20,998 nt of DNA from Bacillota bacterium (GTDB taxonomy: Bacteria > Bacillota > Clostridia > Christensenellales > Aristaeellaceae): positions 1-20,998 of the forward strand of contig JAEVYX010000027.1 of assembly GCA_023392515.1 (NCBI GenBank), given 5' to 3'. This document shows positions 14,089 through 20,998 of the stretch, piece after piece. The notes under the pieces are model-generated. The model saw only the letters and a list, made by a program, of their open reading frames with translations, made no database searches and had not been told where the DNA came from. Each line of letters opens with the position of its first letter. Position 1 is the first letter of the stretch. The position numbers and the translations under genes are program-made.

Positions 14089-14670
14089 TTGAATAAAAAA
14101 TGGATTCTCACTATGCTGTGCGCGTTTGCGCTGATGCTGCTGGCCGGTTGCACAAGCAATGCGGATGTTTTGCCGTCTCCCTCGCCTGCAGCCACCACGT
14201 TGATGCCCAGCCCGTCGATCCTGCCTAGCCCAATGTTACCTGGTACCAGCCCTGGCACTACACCTACAGACACCACCGCGCCCGGTCAAACGGGCGCGGA
14301 GGGTGTGACTACCATCGAACAAGCCCAGCAAGTATCCGAAGATGTAACGACTGAACTGGAAAAGCTCAGTGAAGTGGATACGGCTGCTGCCGTTGTTATG
14401 GGTAAGACGGCCGTCGCTGGCCTTACCTTTGACAGCCAGTACAAGGGCGGTTTAACCACCAGGATTAAGGACATGGTCAAGGATCGGGTTAATACCGTTC
14501 AAACGGGTATTGACAATGTTGCCGTTACGGTTTTGCCGGAACAGGTGAAAGCCGTACAGGATCTGGCTGCCAAACTGAAGGACGGCGGAGATAAGGCCGC
14601 CATACAAACCCAGGTGGAAGCGCTATATAAGAACATTATGAGCAATAGCACCTCCACTACAGCGCCTTAA
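14089..14670 (+). CDS. YhcN/YlaJ-type sporulation lipoprotein
   Basis: A 193-residue predicted lipoprotein. Residues 1-21 form a signal peptide with lipobox LAGC (C21), so it should be lipid-anchored to a membrane. A Pro/Ser/Thr-rich linker (about 27-70) follows, then a folded domain with TAAAVVMGKTAVAGL, a basic helix RIKDMVKDRVNTV, and NVAVTVLPEQVKAVQDLA. That pattern matches the YhcN/YlaJ family (PF09580), whose Bacillus members are found in spores and affect germination or outgrowth. The start is TTG 14089 with GAGGAGG 9 nt upstream; a longer in-frame start at 14056 would disrupt the signal peptide. It appears to be transcribed alone. The family assignment is from pattern recognition. Confidence 0.75.
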   Translation: MNKKWILTMLCAFALMLLAGCTSNADVLPSPSPAATTLMPSPSILPSPMLPGTSPGTTPTDTTAPGQTGAEGVTTIEQAQQVSEDVTTELEKLSEVDTAAAVVMGKTAVAGLTFDSQYKGGLTTRIKDMVKDRVNTVQTGIDNVAVTVLPEQVKAVQDLAAKLKDGGDKAAIQTQVEALYKNIMSNSTSTTAP

Positions 14671-14696
14671 TTTGTTGGCGCTGCATGGCCTTTCGT

Positions 14697-14725
14697 AAAA
14701 GCTTTCCCTATCTCCGGCTTTTTTT
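14697..14725 (+). terminator. Possible weak terminator after the lipoprotein gene
   Basis: AAAAGC (14697-14702) can pair with GCTTTT (14717-14722) and seven T follow the GC, but the stem is short and AT-rich. A separate 7-bp hairpin (14660-14666 with 14677-14683) spans the stop codon and may contribute. Confidence 0.4.
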
Positions 14726-14808
14726 CGCGGTACTCTTTGCACCTATTGGAAAAAAATTTTCCTGGCGCGGCTTCTGATGACATATTCCCCCTACCGCCTC
14801 GCATAGGT

Positions 14809-14826
14809 TTTCCCCAAAGGGGGAAA
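14809..14826 (+). promoter_or_regulatory. Hairpin covering the ribosome binding site of the membrane-protein gene
   Basis: TTTCCCC (14809-14815) pairs with GGGGAAA (14820-14826) around a 4-nt loop. The 3' arm is the GGGGGA ribosome binding site used by the ATG at 14833, so the hairpin would hide it. This could limit translation unless the hairpin is opened. Confidence 0.45.
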
Positions 14827-14832
14827 TGCGAT

Positions 14833-15318
14833 ATGGACTATACGGTACGTGCACAACGCTGGCATATCCTGGGGGCTGCGCCACTGGCTATCTTGATGGC
14901 CTTGGTTTGTTTGGCACTGGGACAAGCCGGTCTGACCGCCAGCATCTGGCGGCTGAACAGATGGGCTGCAGGATTTTTGCTTTTCTGGTGGGTTTTAGGT
15001 GTTGCTCTGGTGCGACAGACACCCTACCCATGGTTTTCCAAAGCCCCACAGGCCGCACGTCATGCCACGCGCATCCTTTGGGGCATTGCTGTGGCTCAAC
15101 TGGTCTGCACCCTGACGATGCTGGGGGCACATGCTCTGTATAGCGGCCTTTTAGGGCGGCAAACCGCCTGGCTAGACGCGCTGGTGGCATGCGGCGCCCT
15201 CCTTTTGGGGCAGGCGGCGGGATGCCGGACCCTGTCCGTATTTTCCAGGCCCAAACCCTACCTGTATGGCAGTGTAACAGTCCTAATGGCCTTATGGGTA
15301 CTCATGGCGCTGAAATGA
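14833..15318 (+). CDS. Hypothetical multi-pass membrane protein
   Basis: A 161-residue protein I do not recognise. Hydrophobic segments lie at about 12-33, 44-62, 81-103, 117-134 and 143-159, so four or five membrane helices are likely. Short loops carry WRLNRW, RQTPYPWFSKAPQAARHATR and SRPKPYLYG. No catalytic motif or transporter signature is visible. It may be a Bacillota-specific integral membrane protein of unknown function. The start is ATG 14833 with GGGGGA 8 nt upstream; a longer in-frame start at 14737 would add 32 residues without a signal-like character. It follows the lipoprotein gene by about 160 nt and ends before a good terminator, so cotranscription is possible but not evident. 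Confidence 0.75.
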   Translation: MDYTVRAQRWHILGAAPLAILMALVCLALGQAGLTASIWRLNRWAAGFLLFWWVLGVALVRQTPYPWFSKAPQAARHATRILWGIAVAQLVCTLTMLGAHALYSGLLGRQTAWLDALVACGALLLGQAAGCRTLSVFSRPKPYLYGSVTVLMALWVLMALK

Positions 15319-15362
15319 ATTCCCTATACGAGTTCGTTCAATCCGGCCGGAAAACAAGAAAG

Positions 15363-15394
15363 CCGCTTTTCAATCATGAGAAGCGGTCTTTTTT
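15363..15394. terminator. Bidirectional terminator
   Basis: CCGCTTTTC (15363-15371) pairs with GAGAAGCGG (15378-15386) with one G-U and a 6-nt loop, followed by a T-run at 15389-15394. On the minus strand the stem is followed by CTTTCTTGTTTTCC, so it can also end the ROK kinase transcript. Confidence 0.85.
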
Positions 15395-15416
15395 ATGAAG
15401 GAGGATGGGTGGACAA

Positions 15417-16367
15417 TCATATGTGGCTTGCCTGAACCGCCAATAAAAGCGCCGCATAATCGCCTATTTGCTCACCCAGCTCCGCTGGAAGGACTTTTAG
15501 GGCGGCAACAGAATCATAAAGCGCTTCCGCCTTCAGCGCTTTAAGCATTGGTTCACATAACAAATCCTCACACCGGGCATAGATGGATCCCAGCACAATA
15601 CAGTCGGGGTTCAGCAGGTCCACAAGCAGTGCAAGGCCCTGCCCAAGCCTTTGTCCGCACAGGATAAAAACCTCCTGGGCGGCCTGATCGCCCGCACGTG
15701 CTGCCAGCGCAACGGTTCTGGCGCTGATTTCTTCCGCCCCCCAATAAGAAGGCTTTTCACCCCGCTGCATATATCCTTCGCCAATGGTGACGGCAAGCTG
15801 CCGAAGCCCGCCGCCGGAGCAAAAGCCTTCAAAGGAGCCTTGCTTTCCATAGCCGCTGGGCCCAAATTCCGATAGCCGCCAATGCCCCAACTCGCCGGCA
15901 TTTCCGCAGGCACCCCGGTATAATTTGCCGTCCAGGATCAGCCCGGCACCAAAACCTGTGCCAAAGGTTATAAAAACCATGCGATTTGAACCTTTGCCAG
16001 CACCCCACTGCCATTCCGCAAGGGCGCAGGCATTGGCATCATTTTCAAGAATGGCCGGGGCGTTCAGCTCCCGTGTTGCCCACTGCGTAAGGGAAACACC
16101 GGTCCAGCCGGGCAGATTTGGTGGATTGAGCAGCATTCCCTTTTCTGCGTCCATGGGATTGCCCGCGCTGATCCCCACACCAAGGATGCGCTCTCCATTG
16201 CTGTTTTCCCGGGCAAGCTTGCACAACCTGTCCATGGCTTCTTCCTGTGTCCGCGGCGTGGGAAATGCGCTCCGGGAAAGCAGAACCGGCTTTTCCTCCT
16301 CCTTCCGGCCTATTATGGCAGCACACTTCGTACCGCCTATATCAAAACCTACATAGACACCACTCAT
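15417..16367 (-). CDS. ROK-family sugar kinase (glucokinase-like)
   Basis: A 316-residue protein of the ROK family, predicted to phosphorylate a hexose (glucose, mannose, fructose or an amino sugar) with ATP in the cytoplasm. Seen: phosphate-binding DIGGTK (9-14), sugar-binding and catalytic ENDANA (108-113, catalytic-type D110), FGTGFGAGL, and GNAGELGHW (155-163). There is no N-terminal DNA-binding domain, so it is a kinase rather than a ROK repressor. Odd: the usual zinc motif C-x-C-G-x-x-G-C-x-E is SGYGKQGSFE at 171-180, with all three cysteines replaced but the spacing, glycines and glutamate kept. ATG 16367 has AGGAGG 7 nt upstream. It lies downstream of the GH2 gene on the same strand, which suggests it handles a sugar released by that enzyme. 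Confidence 0.9.
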   Translation of the reverse strand: MSGVYVGFDIGGTKCAAIIGRKEEEKPVLLSRSAFPTPRTQEEAMDRLCKLARENSNGERILGVGISAGNPMDAEKGMLLNPPNLPGWTGVSLTQWATRELNAPAILENDANACALAEWQWGAGKGSNRMVFITFGTGFGAGLILDGKLYRGACGNAGELGHWRLSEFGPSGYGKQGSFEGFCSGGGLRQLAVTIGEGYMQRGEKPSYWGAEEISARTVALAARAGDQAAQEVFILCGQRLGQGLALLVDLLNPDCIVLGSIYARCEDLLCEPMLKALKAEALYDSVAALKVLPAELGEQIGDYAALLLAVQASHI

Positions 16368-16496
16368 TCAGGTTCCTCCTTTAATTAGCCTTACCATCTA
16401 TCTATTTGGATTGTTCCATGAATTCGTTTTTGATGCTCCCTTTCCCTGCCGGTATATTGCGCGGCTGCAGACAGAATGTATTTTTGACATAAATAA

Positions 16497-16526
16497 GGGA
16501 GAGTACGGGCAAAACCGTCCTCCCCC
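16497..16526 (-). terminator. Hairpin between the GH2 and ROK genes
   Basis: In minus-strand order, 16526-16520 pairs with 16503-16497 over 7 bp (one G-U), with an inner ACGG/CCGT helix. TTATTTATG follows. It lies 20 nt after the GH2 stop and may reduce or stop read-through into the ROK gene. The T-run is weak. The roughly 130 nt after it, before ROK, shows no clear promoter. Confidence 0.4.
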
Positions 16527-16545
16527 TAAGTGCAGCTTCCGATTT

Positions 16546-18339
16546 TTATATGCCCCGGATTGAATCGTTGACTGTACGAATTTTATCAACATCCACCTTG
16601 GGATTTCGATGCATATCCAATAGGCCGTTAACTTCCTGAAACACATCGGTCAGCTGGGTGTAGCAGTAGCCTAGTATATAATCGTGGGCGCATAACGCCC
16701 GTGTGATATTTTCAAACCGGGCAAGGAAATTTTCCTCGGTATCAACTGCTCCGTTATATCCCCAATGATTGTCCTTGGCGTCACGGCTCATGGCGATTCC
16801 GCCGTATTCGCTGAGGATGATAGGCTGGCCGTGATCCTGATACCCCTTGGCCAACGTGGCCCGCACTCTCATGGGACCACATGTCAGCACCTGTTCCCGG
16901 GTAGCATACATGCCGCTGAGCTGCTGCCCATAGGCGGTATAGTCATGCAGAGCAAAAATATCGCTGTTTGGCTGTTCCCAACCATCATTGTTGCTGATAA
17001 GGCGCATGGAGTCCATTGCCTTGATGCGGGCATACAGACTGTCTGCAAAACGCTGCATGTTTTGATCGTGGCCGATCCATCGCACGCCCCAGGATTCATT
17101 CAGAGGAACCCATACAATAAGGCTCGGGTGGTTGTAATCTCTGCGGATAAATTCCGCCATGTCCCGGTGCAGCCTGTCCTGGCTTTGGCTTGTAAACCGG
17201 TAGGTGCTGGGCAGTTCGCCCCACACCAGCAGGCCTAATTTGTCGGCCCAGTAATAGTACCGTGGGAGCTCGATTTTTTGATGTTTGCGCGCTCCGTTAT
17301 AGCCTAATTTCAGCGCCCATTCCACATCTGCCCGAAGGGATTCGTCGTCCGGCGGTGTAAGCAGTGTATCCGGCCAGTAGCCCTGGTCCAGCACGAGCTT
17401 TTGGTAGAGTACGCTTCCGTTTAAATAGATCATGCCGTTTTTGACTTGTATGTCCCGCATGCCAAAGTAGGTGTGGATGGTATCCAAACCTCCATCGGGA
17501 TCAGTCAATGTGATGGTGACGTCGTACAGCGCCGGGTGGCCCGGACGCCACAGGTGGATGCCTTCTATGGGATCACCTTTTGAAAGGTGCAGTGTCAGGG
17601 GAAATTGTTCCTGTCCCTGTACTTCGTATTCACAGGCAAATACAGAATCGCCTTGATATTGAACCTGAACGGCCAACTTTCCATGAAAAATTCTACTAAG
17701 CGTAATCTCTGAGCGGGCACAGCCTTGACTGATATCAGGCGTGAAGTGTATGGCACTTATGGCAGTGTTTCCTTCAGCTTCCAGGTAAACGGTTTGCCAG
17801 ATACCGCTCACCGGCGTATACCAGCATTCAAAGGGTTTGCCCAGCCAGCTTTGTTTGCCTCTGGGCTGGGTGGGGGAGAGGCGGTCCACAGCCCGGACGG
17901 TAAGCGTATGCGTTTTATCTTCACCTATATGGCGGATCACATCTGTAATATCAAAAGAGAAAGGCGTATATCCGCCTTCATGGGTGCCGAGATAGCATCC
18001 ATCCAGCCAAACATAAGCTTCATAATCCACAGCTCCAAAGTGCAAGCGGCAGCGCTTGCCCTGCAGTTCCTTCTCCAATTTGAAGGTGCGCTGATACCAC
18101 ATGACCTCATGGTCTTTCAAATCATGAATGCCGCTTTTTTCACTCTGATAACAAAAAGGTACCAGGATTGCGCGGCTGAACTCATGCTTTTCAAACCAGC
18201 GCCCGGCTAATCCCTTATCTTCCTCGTCAAAATCGAATGCCCAGGTTCCGTTTAGGTTTTGCCAGGCATCCCTGTAAAAATCGGGGCGCGGATGCTCAGG
18301 CCAAGGCAAGCAGGATGATTGGCAGTTTTCAACTGTCAT
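16546..18339 (-). CDS. Glycoside hydrolase family 2 protein (beta-galactosidase/glucuronidase-like)
   Basis: A 597-residue retaining glycosidase. An N-terminal jelly-roll sugar-binding domain (about 1-170, with NLNGTWAFDFDEED and WYQRTF) is followed by an immunoglobulin-like domain (about 170-275) and a TIM barrel. The acid/base residue is E415 in VPLNESWGV and the nucleophile is E511 in ILSEYGGIA; both are present. No signal peptide is seen, so it probably acts inside the cell on imported glycosides. The short length excludes LacZ-type enzymes with extra C-terminal domains. Beta-galactosidase, beta-glucuronidase and beta-mannosidase remain possible. ATG 18339 with AGGAGG 10 nt upstream is preferred over an in-frame start at 18405. 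It is divergent from a sugar ABC transporter and upstream of a ROK kinase, so it probably forms a catabolic locus with them. Confidence 0.92.
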   Translation of the reverse strand: MTVENCQSSCLPWPEHPRPDFYRDAWQNLNGTWAFDFDEEDKGLAGRWFEKHEFSRAILVPFCYQSEKSGIHDLKDHEVMWYQRTFKLEKELQGKRCRLHFGAVDYEAYVWLDGCYLGTHEGGYTPFSFDITDVIRHIGEDKTHTLTVRAVDRLSPTQPRGKQSWLGKPFECWYTPVSGIWQTVYLEAEGNTAISAIHFTPDISQGCARSEITLSRIFHGKLAVQVQYQGDSVFACEYEVQGQEQFPLTLHLSKGDPIEGIHLWRPGHPALYDVTITLTDPDGGLDTIHTYFGMRDIQVKNGMIYLNGSVLYQKLVLDQGYWPDTLLTPPDDESLRADVEWALKLGYNGARKHQKIELPRYYYWADKLGLLVWGELPSTYRFTSQSQDRLHRDMAEFIRRDYNHPSLIVWVPLNESWGVRWIGHDQNMQRFADSLYARIKAMDSMRLISNNDGWEQPNSDIFALHDYTAYGQQLSGMYATREQVLTCGPMRVRATLAKGYQDHGQPIILSEYGGIAMSRDAKDNHWGYNGAVDTEENFLARFENITRALCAHDYILGYCYTQLTDVFQEVNGLLDMHRNPKVDVDKIRTVNDSIRGI

Positions 18340-18487
18340 AAGATTAAAACCTCCTTGAACGATGGGGTAAAATAATGGCGTTTCTTGGCAATATATTTGA
18401 AACAACCTTTTGTACCTGTCTATTGTAGTGCGAAACGGTAAAAATTTATATGCTAAATCTGGTATATATTTTGTTCGGCCAATCTTC

Positions 18488-18493
18488 TATAAT
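18488..18493 (+). promoter_or_regulatory. Candidate -10 element of the sugar ABC operon
   Basis: A perfect TATAAT lies about 70 nt before the first permease, but no matching -35 is seen at 16-18 bp, which would fit a promoter that depends on an activator. For the divergent GH2 gene, TACAAT on the minus strand (18427-18422) similarly lacks a good -35. The 220-nt region between them is AT-rich. I cannot identify a specific operator or catabolite-response element. Confidence 0.4.
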
Positions 18494-18562
18494 AGAACCA
18501 TCGACAAAAACGGACAGTGATTGATTTCTTCATCCGAATAAGGAAAGGAGGCCTTTACGGTT

Positions 18563-19480
18563 ATGCTACATTATAAAAAGCGTTCCATGTACAATACTGC
18601 GCGGCCGCTGTCACAGCGGATGGCGCCGGCCGTTTTTTTAGCACCGGCAGTGATTCTGCTCGTGGCAATATCGCTGATTCCGCTTTGCTATTCGCTGAAC
18701 ATCAGCTTTCTGAAATACAACCTGGCAAAGCCCGCAAAGACCATCCGGTTTTATGGTTTTGAAAATTATTTAAAAATGATGACCGATCCCAAATTTCTGG
18801 GCTCTGTTGTCTGGACGCTTCAGTTTGCACTGGTCAGCCTAGTGGCCGAAGTCTTGCTGGGGCTTGGCATTGCCCTGATGCTGAACAGTGACCGTGCGCA
18901 AAAAGCAAACGCGGTATTTAAAACGATGCTGATCATCCCGATGATGATTGCCCCCGTTGTTTCGGCAACCATATGGAAATTGATGTTTTACCCTGTATAC
19001 GGTGTCGTGAATAACACCATAGAACTGCTTGGGGGTAGCGCAGTCAATTGGCTGGGAGAGGCCGCTTATGCAAAGATCGCTATTATCATTGTTGAGATAT
19101 GGGGGGCAACGCCCTTCTGCATCCTTGTGTTTCAAGCCGCTCTGAAAACGGTTTCAACGGAAATGCTGGAGGCAGCAAGGGTGGACGGCGCATCCGCCAC
19201 CCGGTCATTTTTCAGCATTGTTCTCCCGACTATCCGGAATTTTATGGCATTGGTCATCACCATTCGCTTAAGTGATGCGCTGCGTGCTTTTGACGCTGTT
19301 ATGCAGCTGACCAACGGCGCTCCGGGCGTATCAACAGAAACCATCGGTACGACGATTTACAAGACCGCGTTTCGCTACAGCGACGTAGGCCAGGGGTCGG
19401 CAGGCGCGTTCATATTCTTTTTACTTGTTTCCCTGGTTGCGCTTGCATCCATGAGAATTATGAGAAAGCAAGCCGATTGA
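18563..19480 (+). CDS. Sugar ABC transporter permease (MalF/UgpA type)
   Basis: A 305-residue inner-membrane subunit of a carbohydrate ABC importer. It has about six membrane helices, beginning with APAVFLAPAVILLVAISLIP near residue 20. The cytoplasmic EAA loop that contacts the ATPase reads EAARVDGASATRSF from E203, with the conserved glycine at 209. The length is normal for the UgpA/MsmF-like group. ATG 18563 has AAAGGAGG 11 nt upstream. It is the first gene of an operon with the next permease (26-nt gap) and a solute-binding protein. Divergence from the GH2 enzyme suggests the cargo is an oligosaccharide or glycoside; the exact substrate is unknown. Confidence 0.95.
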   Translation: MLHYKKRSMYNTARPLSQRMAPAVFLAPAVILLVAISLIPLCYSLNISFLKYNLAKPAKTIRFYGFENYLKMMTDPKFLGSVVWTLQFALVSLVAEVLLGLGIALMLNSDRAQKANAVFKTMLIIPMMIAPVVSATIWKLMFYPVYGVVNNTIELLGGSAVNWLGEAAYAKIAIIIVEIWGATPFCILVFQAALKTVSTEMLEAARVDGASATRSFFSIVLPTIRNFMALVITIRLSDALRAFDAVMQLTNGAPGVSTETIGTTIYKTAFRYSDVGQGSAGAFIFFLLVSLVALASMRIMRKQAD

Positions 19481-19506
19481 AGCTTTGTGAAAGGGAGGGA
19501 AATGTC

Positions 19507-20349
19507 ATGGGCATGCATGCTAAGGCTCTTCGCCATAAGATATATTTGTTCCTTGGGCTGTGCTTTTTCACGATTCTTTTCATATTTCCCATCTATTGGG
19601 TGGTGACGATGTCATTCAAGGAAAAGGCGGACATCCTTATCACGGTTCCACACTATTTTCCAAAGCGGTTTACACTCTCAAACTATACGGATATCTTTGA
19701 AAAATCCGGATTTTCCATTTTTGCTTTGAACAGCGCGAAGATATCCATCATTACGACCTTGCTATGTGTAGCGACGGCATCTATGGCAGGATTTGCGCTG
19801 TCGCGCTATACGTTTCGCGGACGCGCCGCCGTATCCGGCGGGATTTTCGTCATCCGCATGGTGCCGGGGCTTGTGTATACCGTACCGCTTTACATCATCT
19901 ATAACAAGCTTGGCTTGCTGGACAATCATCTGGGGTTGATCCTGGCATACTGCACATTCTCGCTTCCCTTGTCCATCTGGCTGTTTTTAAGCTTCTATGA
20001 GGAAGTACCCAAAGAAATCTACGAATCGGCCTGCATTGACGGGTGCAGCGAATACCGCTTGTTTTCCTCTATCGCATTGCCGCTGGTAATGCCCAGTATA
20101 TCGGTTGTCGCCATCCTGTGCTTCATCGGCGCATGGAATGAGTTTGGTCTTGCGCTGACACTGACATTTAAAGATACGTTTAAGACGCTGCCCATCGCAA
20201 TCAATTCGATGATCCAGCGCGAACGGGATACCCCCTTTGGATCCATAGCAGCGGCAGGAACATTGGCCATGGTTCCCGCGATCATCCTGTCGCTCACAAC
20301 GCAAAAGTATATCGTGAAAGGTTTTACTGCCGGGGCTGTTAAGGGATGA
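19507..20349 (+). CDS. Sugar ABC transporter permease (MalG/UgpE type)
   Basis: A 280-residue partner permease with about six membrane helices, starting YLFLGLCFFTILFIFPIYW. MSFKE after the first helix is typical of this group. The EAA loop is ESACIDGCSEYRLF from E173 with the conserved glycine at 179, followed by the family's LPLVMPSIS. ATG 19507 is chosen because GGGAGGG (19493-19499) lies 7 nt upstream; a TTG at 19477 overlapping the previous stop has no site. It forms a heterodimeric channel with the upstream permease. No ATPase gene is in the window; many Bacillota share one MsmK-type ATPase among such importers. Confidence 0.95.
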   Translation: MGMHAKALRHKIYLFLGLCFFTILFIFPIYWVVTMSFKEKADILITVPHYFPKRFTLSNYTDIFEKSGFSIFALNSAKISIITTLLCVATASMAGFALSRYTFRGRAAVSGGIFVIRMVPGLVYTVPLYIIYNKLGLLDNHLGLILAYCTFSLPLSIWLFLSFYEEVPKEIYESACIDGCSEYRLFSSIALPLVMPSISVVAILCFIGAWNEFGLALTLTFKDTFKTLPIAINSMIQRERDTPFGSIAAAGTLAMVPAIILSLTTQKYIVKGFTAGAVKG

Positions 20350-20412
20350 TTGATGCGTTTAGCATAGCATGCCCTTGTCAGATAAAAGACAAAACGAAAG
20401 GTGGATACTACA

Positions 20413-20998
20413 ATGAAAAAGCTGCGTACCCTGTTATCAGCCGTGTTGGCCATGCTGCTGCTGTTGAGCAGCATGATAGCAGCATTGGCTGCCACATCCT
20501 ACGAGACCTGCCTGAACCCCGCGTCTACGGCGGACCTTAAAATGACCTTGGAAAACCTTGACCTGGACGGCACGTTAAAGCCTGGCATGTACGAAGGCAA
20601 GAAAATCGTTGTAGCTACTGCGGCCGGCGATTTTGCGACCAGCATGACGGAATTTGCAAAAATATTCAAGGAACTGACCGGCGGCGAAGTGGAAGTGCAG
20701 TCCTTTGCTGACAACCTGTTTGAAAAGGCTCAACTGGGCCTTTCAAGTGGCAGACAGTTTGACGTTGTGCTCATGCCTATCGCATACATTCATTCCTTTG
20801 CGTATGCCGAATTGCTGACAGACATGACACCGCTTATCGAGTCCTATGCAAGCCCGAGCTTTGATATGGAAGACTTTATTCCGGGCCTGTTTGATACCTA
20901 TGCCCGCTACAATGACAAGCTTGTGGCCCTTCCCTTCAAACCCGATGCAGAGCTTTTCTTCTATCGCAAAGACCTGTTCGAAGATGAAAAAGTAAAAG
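20413..20998 (+). CDS. Extracellular solute-binding protein, family 1 type (partial, runs off the right edge)
   Basis: The first 195 residues are visible. An N-terminal signal peptide (KKLRTLLSAVLAMLLLLSS, then MIAALA before ATSYET) is followed by IVVATAAGDFATSMTEFAKI, LTGGEVEVQSFAD, FDVVLMPIAYIHSF and LVALPFKPDAELFFYRKDLF. That is the pattern of a type 1 sugar-binding protein: substrate lobe, then the conserved Y-R-K-D-L-F region. It would capture the sugar outside the cell for the two permeases. ATG 20413 has AAAGGTGG 7 nt upstream. Unusually, there is no lipobox cysteine after the signal peptide; the first cysteine (C33, in YETC) is in a poor context, so type I signal peptidase cleavage after ALA seems more likely. 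A small hairpin (TTGTC/GACAA near 20373-20390) lies in the 63-nt gap before it. Confidence 0.9.
   Translation, partial: MKKLRTLLSAVLAMLLLLSSMIAALAATSYETCLNPASTADLKMTLENLDLDGTLKPGMYEGKKIVVATAAGDFATSMTEFAKIFKELTGGEVEVQSFADNLFEKAQLGLSSGRQFDVVLMPIAYIHSFAYAELLTDMTPLIESYASPSFDMEDFIPGLFDTYARYNDKLVALPFKPDAELFFYRKDLFEDEKVK

Noticed and set aside
18441..18472. AT-rich inverted repeat (9 of 10 bp, 12-nt gap) in the GH2/permease divergent region, considered as an operator
   Set aside because: It is made almost only of A and T in an AT-rich region, so chance pairing is likely, and it matches no known operator pattern.
1..20998. CRISPR arrays, insertion sequences, phage genes, tRNA or rRNA genes
   Set aside because: I looked for spaced direct repeats, transposase or integrase motifs and tRNA/rRNA cores by eye and saw none. 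The only large repeat is the cheW-mcp duplication.

Overview
The window looks like chromosomal DNA of a low-to-mid GC member of the Bacillota, probably class Clostridia. The signs are strong AGGAGG ribosome binding sites, frequent TTG starts, a T-box leader on proS, a Spo0E-like small protein and a YhcN/YlaJ-type spore lipoprotein (both point to a spore-forming lineage), and chemoreceptors of clostridial style. No rRNA, tRNA, CRISPR array, phage gene or transposase is visible. Genes are assigned from recognisable motifs in the translated sequence; no database search was run.

Layout. (1) Positions 1-1515: a large hairpin terminator from an upstream unit, then a DEAD-box RNA helicase with its own promoter and terminator. 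(2) 1617-2924, minus strand: a CofE-like (F420-0:gamma-glutamyl ligase family) gene with a near-ideal promoter, and upstream of it a tiny two-gene unit made of a Spo0E-like 55-residue protein overlapped by a 43-residue ORF. (3) 3042-6172: a T-box-controlled operon of prolyl-tRNA synthetase, a SpoU/TrmH-family RNA 2'-O-methyltransferase and a UPF0340/TIGR01440 protein. (4) 6183-8765: divergent apgM-like phosphoglycerate mutase (minus) and a stand-alone murG (plus).

(5) 8799-13796: two consecutive cheW-mcp pairs that are clearly a tandem duplication, each with a candidate sigma-D-type promoter and a long leader, and each ending in its own terminator. Both receptors are exactly 566 residues and collinear. 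The sensor halves have diverged while the signalling tip is partly identical even at the DNA level. (6) 14089-15394: a YhcN/YlaJ-type lipoprotein and a small multi-pass membrane protein of unknown function.

(7) 15417-20998: a carbohydrate locus. A ROK-family sugar kinase and a family 2 glycoside hydrolase lie on the minus strand, divergent from two sugar ABC permeases and the start of a solute-binding protein that runs off the right edge. The likely logic is uptake of a glycoside or oligosaccharide, intracellular hydrolysis by the GH2 enzyme, and phosphorylation of the released sugar by the ROK kinase. No ATPase gene is in view.

Most of the window is ordinary housekeeping content. The parts most worth a second look are the tandem chemotaxis cassette with its apparent gene-conversion tract, the overlapping tiny genes at 2522-2817, the ROK protein without the usual zinc cysteines, and the solute-binding protein without a lipobox. 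I did not find convincing evidence of a new multi-gene system.
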